This document shows, in pieces, positions 55,352-64,000 of a stretch of DNA of 64,000 nucleotides. Under the pieces are notes generated by a model. It did no database searches, was not told the origin of the DNA, and worked only from the letters and a program-made list of their open reading frames with translations. A program made the position numbers and the translations under genes. The stretch's first letter is position 1; each line of letters starts with the position of its first letter. Source of the stretch: Adiantum capillus-veneris (Eukaryota > Streptophyta > Polypodiopsida > Polypodiales > Pteridaceae); NCBI GenBank assembly GCA_014529385.2, contig CM043949.1:142080858-142144857 (forward strand), in the 5' to 3' direction.

Positions 55352-58300
55352 TTGATGAATTTGAGATCGGGCAGGAACCTCCGGAATAATCAACCAAAAC
55401 AAGGGGAACCAGCAAGTGTCATATCAACCGAGGGAAGCGTAAACCAAAGTTGGGTGCAACCATTAGAACCGATCTTTGAAGGAAGTGTTTCCGATACTTC
55501 TTCGGAGAGGTCTTACGAGATTTTCACCGAACACGTGGAACACTTGAACAGGAACAACAGAGAAAATATGGCAGCAGGATCATCAAACCCTTCCGCCACC
55601 ATGAAGCTATTGTTCATAAAATACCAGTACGACAATGAGCAAGGTGCCAAGATCTACAAAGATGGAATGGACCGCTATTGTGTAAAGATAGAAGAAAGAC
55701 CTAGTGAGTTCAAGGACTTAGTGCCTGTGAGCTATAGCGGAGATAGATATCTAGATGACGAGGGTACCATGTACTTGGTAGTCCTAAACCCTAACATTGT
55801 GGACAAGTGGGGATTGATGGGCACCAAAGCCAAAATAGATGAAGAACTTGAGGAGAAAGCACCAATAATGAACTTCCCTAATGCGAGGTTAAGAAGAGAG
55901 AATGAAACTACAAGGATCAACACTGATAACATCTATGTGGGGCTGTACAAATATAATAATGGGGAGCAAGATCTCTATTATAGATGTGAAGAACCCTACA
56001 CCGGAGAGTTGACAGATAAAAAAAGACTCTATGTCTTTACCTATACAGAGGGATCGGAAGTGAAAATTGCCGCTTACGATAAGTATGGCAGGCAATACTC
56101 AACAATGGGCAAGAAAGAATTAGAAGGATATACATACTTTGGGGGACCTCTACATCAGTATTATGTTACTTCTAACTCACATAGACCAGCACCAACAACT
56201 GGAGTGCAAAACTCAATGACAACAGGAGGACAAAGAACTCAGGTTGCTGACTCTTTCAGTCAACCTTGGGACTCGAAGCTCGGACCAATGGGATCATTAC
56301 ATTCCAGAGAGTCAATGGAGACGAATCGAGGTAGTGCAGTTCCAATCCCCACCTATACCACGCCAGGTCCAAGGTTTGAAGCGGAACCATCACATTTACC
56401 TCCCAGTAGTAGATTCAGGGCAGAGGAACCGACAAGGGTAACCCATGAAGTCCATGATGCTAGAGAAAGCTTTAGCCGAGACACAGGAGCAATGAGATTG
56501 GTAGCAGATCATAGACGTATGAGACCATCTCAAGTAGCCAAGTGTATGCCAAAGAAGTATGGTGGTTCAGGAGATCCGTATGCACATGTGTCACTCTTTA
56601 AGCAAGTCTTAAGAGCTGAGCAGATTACAGATTTCCATACACAATACGAGGGATTTGGTCTTACTCTAGAAGGTACTGCATTGACATGGTTTCAACCAAT
56701 GAACATAGGGGGATTCCATGACATTGACCATTTGCTAAGAGAGTTTGCGGAGGAATTCTCAAAACGAGGGATTAAGCACAATACAGTCTCACAAATATAT
56801 GCTTTTAAACAGAGAGAACACGAAAAAGTGAAGGAAGCTTCACTTCGCTTCAAACAATACATTGAGAGATGTCCAATACGTGAACGACCACAAGATGACA
56901 GACTATCTGTTCTCTTTATTGAGGGGCTGAGGAACGACACTCTCAAGAAGGACTTGCACTTGAAAGCTTGTACAAGTTTCGAGCAAGTAACGAGAGAGGC
57001 ATTGTACTTAGTGGATAACTGTACGGTTTATGGAGAGGTGTCAGCGGATACAGATTTTGCATCCAGTAGCTCCTCCTCCGTAGCGAGCGAGACTACCACT
57101 AAAAAGAATGTTCAAACAACCACCATGCCAAATGTAGAGCAAATGATAGAAGATGCTCTAAAAAGGATGGCACCATACCAAAAACCATTGCCAAAAACAC
57201 TGAAATGGTGTGCTATTGAACAAAAATGGACAAATCATCCAACTGAGGAGTGTTATTACAACAAAGGGTATGTAAGGGAGCACCAGTATGCACCTCCTGC
57301 TCAATTAGCACCACCTCAGATACATCCAGTACCTCGATACCCAACGGGAAATGTACCAGGACCTATGGGGATAGAAAGACCTCAACCGGTATTGGGACAA
57401 CAACCACCTTTACCAGGAGCAAGACCAGTGGGCATTAGATATGCACCAACCTTAGAGAATCAGGAAGAACAAGCCTTAGTGCCTGTTCAATCCTATTACG
57501 AAGAATCGGGTGCACACATGTCTCCGACAGTGTATTACCCACCAGAAGAACCAAAACAACCAGAACCATGGGGCATGATGGGGAATGTTGGAATACCAAC
57601 AATTACAAGTGTTTCTGATGAAGAGAGATACAATATTGATGCAAGAACCTTGATGTTCATAGCTCATGGAGGGTTAGCGGGACAGAGACCATCCTATCCA
57701 CAAAGGACGAATCAAATGGGACCAAGACCAGCACTAGGACCCTGTTACAAGTGTGGAGGTGACCATCTGATGAATGTTTGCCCACATACGGAAATCATTA
57801 GAATTAACGCTTATTGCACTGAGTGTGGGGTTACTCACTTCATTGAGGATTGTTCAAAGAATCCAAACAAAGTGCAAAAGACGACATTGAATATGCTAGA
57901 AACTATTCCTACCAGCAGTGGGTCTGAAAATGAAACTCTGATACCAACGCAAGTTGTTACTAGAGCTCAATCTAAGAAAACCACTAGAGAACCTGAGAAT
58001 GGAAAGTTAGCGACTGAAGTGGTTAGTCAAGGACCGCGGAGTCAGAAAAACACATGGAAAGCTAGAAAAGCACGCATGAAGTTGAGAAAAGAACGTGAAG
58101 ACGCTATTCTAGCTGAAGAACTAAAGCGAACGAAAGATAGATTAGAAAAACTTGAGAGTCAAAACGGGAAACGAGAGATGAGCCCGGAAAGAACAAAACA
58201 AAAGAGTATCAAAGAAACAACGAGCTTAAGCTCAGGGGGATCAGTGCTAGTCGACAAAGTACACGAACCATTGGACGCACTGATGAGAGCTTACGAAGCT

Positions 58301-59221
58301 AGGTTAAAGAACAACCAAACACAAGAACAGAGGTGGATGACATACCCAAACGCGGAATTGGAAAAGCAGAGACTTGAAATGTGCCAGAGAATGATCGAGA
58401 CTGCACAAGCTTTATTAGAACCACCAAAAGAAACAATGAATTGTGGGAAGGAAAACCCAATTCAGCAAGAGACTATCGTTTCACGGGTAGCTGAAAAGAC
58501 TCCCAGTGCACAAAAGCCTGAAAATACACAAAAGGATGACCGCATAGTATTGAACACAACCGATCAGGAGATAGAGAGTTTTCATCCAGTCATACAGAGG
58601 ATTTACGGAAAAGATGAGGATTACAATGAATTTTGGAAACAAGTGAGAGAGGCAAACTTTGCAAACGAGCTAAGTTGCCAAGCTAATCAGACAAATTGGG
58701 AAAAGGACATCAGAAATCCTCCCATAGTGGAATTTGAGGCAGGATCTCAAGTGGACTTGGATCTGCAATCTTACTGGGGAGATGGGGGCTCTGTTAGAAC
58801 AATGGAGAGCAAACCTCATTCACTGAAAACCTTACCTTCATACTTAGGAGAGTATGAAGCAAAATCCGAGATTAGAGCACTTCCCTCAAGAAAAATCTCA
58901 TCAGAAAAAGTCATGGACTCGCAAGGATTGATAGAGATTTTGTCAACACCAGTGACATGCACTATCACTCTAGCTGAGCTTTTGAGGCTAAGACCACATA
59001 TGTGGACCACTGTAGGAAAATGCTTAGAGAAATTCGGGATAAAAGATCCAACATCGAGATTGCAAGAGAGCATAGAGGAGCTGAGCAAACCACAAAAGAA
59101 CGCTAAGCCTGTACCCTTAAACAAGGTCGGAGAGTATTGCGAAGGTGAAGAGGGGAATACAACCTTACCAGTTGAATTCCAAGGAGTGAACACAATGGCA
59201 ATACTAGACAGCGGAGCGGGG
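55352..59221 (+). CDS. Gag polyprotein of element C, about 1290 codons, running into the protease active site
   Basis: A single uninterrupted frame, long for a gag. Residues 1-84 are a basic, Ser-rich lead (MMNLRSGRNLRNNQPKQGE). Residues about 85-165 and 189-270 are two modules sharing short motifs such as YLDDEGTMYLV and YDKYGRQY (D-x-x-G-x-x-Y) and predicted to be beta-rich. Residues 388-562 are a retrotransposon gag domain (GFGLTLEGTALTWF, FIEGLRNDTLKKDL). WCAIEQKWTNHPTEECYY is at about 619. Two zinc knuckles lie at 798-810 (CYKCGGDHLMNVC) and 822-834 (CTECGVTHFIEDC), both C-x2-C-x3-H-x4-C. A charged coiled coil lies at about 905-945. The frame ends at NTMAILDSGAG, the retropepsin active site, one codon before a TAG. 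It would assemble particles and package element RNA. Confidence 0.9.
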
Positions 59222-60093
59222 TAGCCATTGCTACAAAAGAAATCTGGAAAAAATGGGGGAAACCAGCAATAAGGAAGACTAGGTTGAAACTCCAATTAGC
59301 AGATGGACACATGGAGAAACCTATGGGGTTATTAGAGAAAGTTGTAGTGACTTCTTGCGGCATTGAATACGAACATACTTTCGCTATTGTCGATTTTGCC
59401 AAGGAGAATAACTATGATATCATATTGGGAAGACCATTCATGAGACAGTTGAAAATGGTCCAAGATTGGGGCTACGATCACATATACTTGAGAAATATGG
59501 AAACCACTACACGTGTGAACCTGAAAGACCATAGCTACAAAGATGTGAACCGAACACCGGTAGAGGAGTTTGATTCAGCTACTTTGGCGGGATCCGAATT
59601 TCCAGCTTGGTTAGGTAAACCCAAGGAGTTATGGATGTGTGGAGCTTCGAAATGTGGAAGTCTGAAACGAGAAGAATGTGTTTTAGAAAGGGCTATCGAA
59701 GACGAAACTTATGTAAGAGAACCCTTTCCAGAGGACACGTTTGAACCATTAGAATGGACACACATTCTAGCAACCCTAGATGTTTGTGCAATTCCGGATG
59801 GTCCCACAACGAAATTTTGCGACAAGGACGGGTACGACGTGGTTCCGTATTTCATGTTGAGAACTGTACTCGAAAAAGAAACTGAAAAGAACGATACACT
59901 GGAAAAGGAAGATGAAGAGGAGGTGTTTCACGACATTCCCGATCATCCAGAGTGGGGAAATGAAGCAGACAACGAGTCAACGGACAATTCAAGCGGAAAC
60001 GAAGAAACTATAACGGATGTCCGATTTTATGATTTTCCGAACCAAACTAAACAACGCCAGAAACGCTATAGAGCAAAAAAAAACAAAGGGGGT
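59190..60093 (+). CDS. Retropepsin PR1 of element C, entered by a -1 frame change
   Basis: The active site DSGAG (59207-59221) is in the gag frame. The protease body continues in the -1 frame from 59221 (VAIATKEIW, LKLQLADGHMEKPMG) to NNYDIILGRPFMRQLKMVQD, with the typical I-I-L-G-R-P-F. The shift falls in a run of four G just before the gag stop TAG. It could be a one-base deletion or a programmed -1 frameshift. An acidic C-terminal region follows to 60093. Then stops and competing frames between 60094 and 60400 suggest more damage before RT. Confidence 0.8.
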
Positions 60094-60400
60094 TAGAACC
60101 AATCCGATGCCTAGAATAAGAGGAAAAATCAATTCCTAATGCTAGTAAAGGCTGAAGATTGTGTTAAGGATAAGATTTCTGGAAGAATGAGAGGCAATGA
60201 TCAAAAGAGCTTACGAAAAGACAAAAGAGGCTCAAGAAATCAAGTTCAAAAGAATGGAACGAAAACTGAAACAGAAAAATCAGAAAAGAACAAGCGCAAC
60301 AGAGAATACACGGAGTCCAAGTTAGAACGTAGAAACAAGTACAGAGAGCTCAAGAAAACTCTGAAAGAAGTTTGGACAACAGAAATTGAGAGTGGAGAGG
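60094..60400 (+). pseudogene. Disrupted linker between PR1 and RT
   Basis: TAG at 60094-60096 and a second TAG close behind close the protease frame. Better protein-like text then appears in other frames (VRTNPMPRIRGKIN at about 60090-60135; AMIKRAYEKTKEAQEIKFKR, then MERKLKQKN, at 60195-60290) before the RT frame resumes (NKYRELKKTLKEV). At least two shifts are needed. The intended product is a highly charged linker. Confidence 0.5.
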
Positions 60401-61540
60401 ACGAAAACGCCAAAATCAAGGAAAACATGGATGTTCCCTCTCACTACAGGAAATTCACAATAGAGGATAGGAAGGTGGTATTAACCCAACCTATTCGAGA
60501 GAGAAAGGAGAACGAATCTTATGACGGACCGGAGGATGCAAAAAAAGTTGATTTAGCAGCTCCAGGTGAGCCACCTAGACCGGTGTACATAGCCACAGAT
60601 TTGTCTCCAAGCGAGGAAGAGAGACTTTTGAGTCTTCTCAGAGAGTACAGGGATGTGTTTGCATGGTCTTATAAGGACTTAAAGGGAGTTGATCGATATG
60701 CCAACACTCAATCCCACTGAAACAAGACGCAAAGCCTAGCAGACAGAGACCATACACATATAATGATACTTTTGCTAAGCGAATCAAAGAAGAGATAGAT
60801 AAGCTAATGGAAGCTGAATTCATATACGAGATTGAACACACTGATTGGGTATCTCCGATTGTGGTAGTACCTAAGAAGAACGGAAAACTCCGAGTGTGTG
60901 TCAACTAAAGAAAGTGAATGCTGCAACAATCAGGGACAATTATCCCCTGCCGATAACTGATCATGTTCTAGAGCGTGTATCAGGGAAAACAGCATACTCC
61001 TTTCTTGATGGTTTTTCAGGATATAACCAGCTAGCCATAGCATTGGAAGATCAACATAAAACAGCTTTTGCAACGGAGTGGGGAATTTATGCTTATCGGG
61101 TTATGCCTTTTGGTCTAACCAATGCTCCCGCAACCTTCCAGAGGCTGATGACGCATGCTTTCAAAGAATACTTAAGGCTGTTTCTCGAAATATACATGGA
61201 TGACTTATGTGTACATTCTCTACTGAGAGATGAGCATCTAGAACACCTAAGAAAAGTATTTGAGAAATGTAGGACATATCGCATTTGTCTCAATCCTGAG
61301 AAATGTGTGTTTATGGTCCGACAGGGCAGAATTCTGGGACATATTGTCTCACAAAACGGAATATCCACGGATTTAGAAAGATAAAAGTTATAGTGGATAT
61401 GCCTAGACCAACCAATGCGAAACAAGTACAGAGCTTTATGGGACATTGTGGATATTATAGACGATTCATTTACATGTACGCTATAATAGGCCAACCACTT
61501 TACAGGCTAATAGTGAACTTTGAATGGACAGAGGATGTGA
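60400..61540 (+). pseudogene. Reverse transcriptase of element C with four single-base shifts
   Basis: RT text is continuous across four frame changes at about 60690, 60903, 61372 and 61536. Segments: LSPSEEERLLSLLREYRDVF; PYTYNDTFAKRIKEEIDKLM and WVSPIVVVPKKNGKLRVCV; then AYSFLDGFSGYNQLAIALED, YAYRVMPFGLTNAPATFQRL and EIYMDDLCVHS with the catalytic YMDD at 61193-61204; then KIKVIVDMPRP and VQSFMGHCGYYRRFIYMYA. All four shifts, and the gag-PR1 one, have the sign of a single-base loss. The enzyme copies element RNA to DNA from the tRNA-Asp primer. Confidence 0.9.
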
Positions 61541-64000
61541 GGAATCATTCAAGAAATTGAAAGAGGCACTCATTACCGCTCCAGTCTTGAAATCACCAGA
61601 TTGGGAGAAGATATTCCATGTGCACATAGATGCTTCGGCATATGCAATAGGATGCATTCTGGCTCAGCCAGAAGAAGGAAACATGGATTTTCCTATCTGT
61701 TACGCCAGTCGACAGCTCAACAATGCAGAGAAGAATTACACCACAACAGAGCGAGAAGGATTAGGAATGATCTATGCTGTGAAGAAATTTCGGCATTATC
61801 TTCTAGCCAACAAGTTTGTGTTTTTTACGGATCACCAAGCCTTGCTCTACCTAGTGAATAAACCATGCAATACCGGGAGAATAGTGAGATGGTTCATTAT
61901 CTTACTGGAATTCGACTTCACGGTAGTAGTAAAGAAAGGAAAAACACATCTTAGAGCTGATCATCTTTCGCGATTGACGAATGGAGAAGACCCTATAGGA
62001 GTAGATGACGACATGCCAGACGCGTACTTGTTCAACATAGAAATGATACCTAAGTGGTCTCAAAATGTCGTTGACCTATTAACCTATGGAGGAGAGTTCG
62101 ATAGAAGAGAATACAACCTGAAACATATTGCTATTCAGCAATCCAAGAATCTTCAATTGATTGCAGGAAGGTTGTATCAATTGGGAAATGATCATGTTTT
62201 ACGACTATGCATCAATCCTGAGGAATATAGTATATATCTGCGCGAAGCACATGTTCAGGAATGTGCATTTCATTGTTCAAGAAGGAACACATATAGGAAT
62301 TTGTTACAATTGGGAGTCTATTGGCCAGGAATGAAAGAAAGCGTACATGAATATGTCACTGTATGTATTGTATGTTCATCAAAACCGCCAGCCGAGTATT
62401 CGACATTATATCAGATAATGATCGCTCCAGAATGGAGTCAGTATATTGTTGAATATCTCACAAATAGAACTTTCCCAGAAGGAACGTCAAAAGCTCGTCA
62501 GAAATCTGTAGAGACAGAAGCTAGAGATTACGCTTTAATAGGAGATCAACTCTATAAGAGAGGTAAAGACAACCAGCTTAGGATTTGCGCATCAGAGTCT
62601 GAGTATGTGATAATCCTGGAGCAAGCTCATGGAGGAGTAGGTGGAGGCCATTTCTCAGGTGATAAGACAGCAAAACTTGTCTTAGCCGCAGGAATATGGT
62701 GGCCAACATTACATATGGACGCTGAGGAATACGTTAAACGGTGTGATGACTGTCAGCGGACCAAAGTACCACTTAAAAGAGATGATATGCCGCTTAGACC
62801 AATGATGGGGGCAAGAGCTTTTGCAAAATGGGGGATTGATTATGTCGGACCCATTTCACCTCCTGCATATAAGACTCATGCACAATACATCATTGTGGCT
62901 ACAGACTATCTAACAAAGTGGGTCGAAGCAAAGGCAACTCAAAAAGCAGATGCCAGGACCACGGCACAATTTCTATATGAATACGTCTTTGTACGATATG
63001 GATTGCCAATAGAAATTGTGAGTGATCGAGGCACACATTTCATAAATGAAGTGATAGAGATCCTTCTAGATGAATTCATGGTAATCCATAGGAAATCAGC
63101 CCCGTATCATCCACAAGCAAACGGACAAGCTGAAGCAACAAACAAAACCATATGCACGGTCCTTACGAAGATTGTATCTGAGTCGAGAACTGACTGGGAC
63201 CAGAAGTTGCATTCAACATTATGGGCATATAGGGTAGCATATAAAACATCCATAGGAACGACCCCATATAACATGGTTTTTGGGCTAAATGCTATCTTAC
63301 CAATAGAATTCTTGATTTCAACCTTAAGGGTGGCTAAGGATCTAGAGTGGACAGGGCACGAGCTCTTTGATAGAATAGATGACCTGGAAAAGCTAGATGA
63401 GCTTCGCCTAAAAGCAGTAGCTTCCATCTACGCTCAAAAAAGGCGACAAAAGGAATTTTTTGATAAGCATGTGCGGACTAAAGAGTTTAAAGTTGGGGAC
63501 TATGTCCTAGTTTACACTCTGAAACAGCATGCTAAGAAGCTTAAAAAGCGAGGGATGGGTCCTCTGGTGATTAAAGATCTATCACCAAGTGGAGCCGTCA
63601 AGCTTGCTACATTAGACGGAGAAGAAATGCCCAATTGGATTAGTGGATGCAGAGTGAAAAAGTATCTGTTGCCGCTAACACAAGACATGCTTCTCAAAAT
63701 ACATCAAGAAAAGCTGCGTGTCCAGAAAAAGAAAAAGATTGAGGAGGAAGCGCAAGCCGAGGCGAAGAAAAGAATGGAGAAAAGAAGACTACTGCGTCAG
63801 AAACAACGCAATGAAGGAGCAATACGAATAAACGCAGTTAGTATAACAGAAATGGGGAATGACAAAGAAGAACCCATCATTGAATGCAAAGTAGGAACCA
63901 ACCAAATCAAAGCCAGAGCACTATTGGATTCAGGAGCTCAAGCTAACCTACTTTCACTCAGTTTGTATAGACAATTGACAAATGACACGAAATTACAAAC
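61536..64000 (+). CDS. RNase H, two HHCC domains, integrase, coiled coil and second retropepsin of element C (continues beyond window)
   Basis: At least 821 codons without a stop, cut by the window edge. RNase H: HIDASAYAIG, TTTEREGLGM, TDHQALLYL, ADHLSRL (to 61977). HHCC domain 1: His 62250 and 62271, Cys 62364 and 62373. HHCC domain 2: His 62628 and 62649, Cys 62742 and 62751; each ligand is exactly 378 bases (126 codons) after its partner, spacing H-x6-H-x30-C-x2-C in both. Integrase core: Asp 62838 (GIDYVGP), Asp 63024 (VSDRGTHF), Glu 63132 (GQAEATNK), a D-x61-D-x35-E arrangement. GPY/F-like module: RGMGPLVIKDLS, 63548 on. Basic coiled coil: 63697-63830. Second retropepsin start: KARALLDSGAQANLLSLSLY, with the DSGA Asp at 63927. 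No stop or frame change separates these parts. Confidence 0.9.
61980..62765 (+). repeat. Tandem duplication of the integrase zinc-domain segment, 126-codon period
   Basis: Unit 1 starts near IEMIPKWSQNVVDLL and unit 2 near IMIAPEWSQYIVEYL. Both then have L(I)AGRLYQLG or LIGDQLYKRG, EYSIYLREAH or EYVIILEQAH, GVYWPGM or GIWWPTL, and CIVC or CDDC. The Trp codons of WSQ (62055 and 62433) and all four zinc ligands are offset by exactly 378 bases. DNA identity is low, so the duplication is ancient and both copies look constrained. Confidence 0.9.
63830..64000 (+). CDS. Second retropepsin domain (PR2), partial
   Basis: After the coiled coil the frame reads IIECKVGTNQIKARALLDSG followed by AQANLLSLSLYRQL. 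A strand ending in hydrophobic-hydrophobic-D-S-G-A, followed by A-N-L-L and a Y-R-Q-L helix-like segment, is the canonical N-terminal half of a retropepsin. The second half, including the I-L-G motif, lies beyond 64000. PR1 occurs in its normal place, 4.7 kb upstream, so this is a second protease on the same element or the first gene of an immediately adjacent unit. Confidence 0.7.

Noticed and set aside
59284-60096. Independent gene starting at MKLQLADGH
   Set aside because: It is the internal continuation of the retropepsin whose active site lies upstream in another frame. The ATG is an ordinary internal codon.

Overview
The window looks like repeat-rich nuclear DNA of a land plant. The evidence is the transposon content: Ty3/gypsy elements primed by tRNA-Asp, a Tnt1/Tork-type Ty1/copia element primed by initiator tRNA-Met, L1-like LINEs, Helitron-like ends and long (GA)n, (TA)n and poly-C tracts. 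I see no intact host gene, no tRNA or rRNA gene and no bacterial-style operon. A non-flowering plant with a large genome (for example a fern) is my guess; the sequence does not settle it.

Layout. 0.6-1.1 kb: two Helitron-like 3' ends. 1.4-2.1 kb: LINE 3' piece with a zf-RVT finger, interrupted by 31 consecutive C. 2.1-8.3 kb: mostly unassigned. 8.3-13.9 kb: gypsy element A (+), with LTR, primer site, a leader full of palindromes and a broken gag, then truncated. 13.9-18.9 kb: gypsy element D (-), with gag-protease split by two stops, the start of RT, an unidentified tail and a 5' LTR; a small F-box/kelch-like exon fragment is trapped between A and D. 20-23.9 kb: decayed or unassigned. 24-25.9 kb: four tandem units of about 474 bp, each with a 31-bp-arm hairpin. 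27.1-35.6 kb: gypsy-related element B (-), with LTR, gag-like and protease-like pieces and no RT. 35.6-40.4 kb: mostly unassigned. 40.5-42.35 kb: chromovirus 3' piece E1 (+). 42.4-49.6 kb: LINE piece interrupted by a complete but dead copia element with target duplication CATGC. 49.6-52.2 kb: chromovirus 3' piece E2 (-). 52.2-52.99 kb: second LINE-linked copy, interrupted by gypsy element C. 52.99-64.0 kb: element C (+), which runs off the window.

Element C and its relatives A and B are the most interesting part. C encodes an unusual gag whose N-terminus carries repeated modules with the motif aromatic-x-D-x-x-G-x-x-Y, then a retrotransposon gag domain, two zinc knuckles, a retropepsin (PR1), RT and RNase H. 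After these come two integrase-type HHCC zinc domains in tandem, exactly 126 codons apart, then the integrase core, a GPY/F module and a basic coiled coil. A second retropepsin active site (DSGA) then appears at the window edge in the same open frame. The leaders of A and C carry dispersed copies of a perfect 24-bp palindrome. The two families differ at one symmetric position, and both arms have changed together, so self-complementarity is kept. I regard the palindrome leader, the modular gag and the double-protease, double-zinc-domain pol as the candidate undescribed system.
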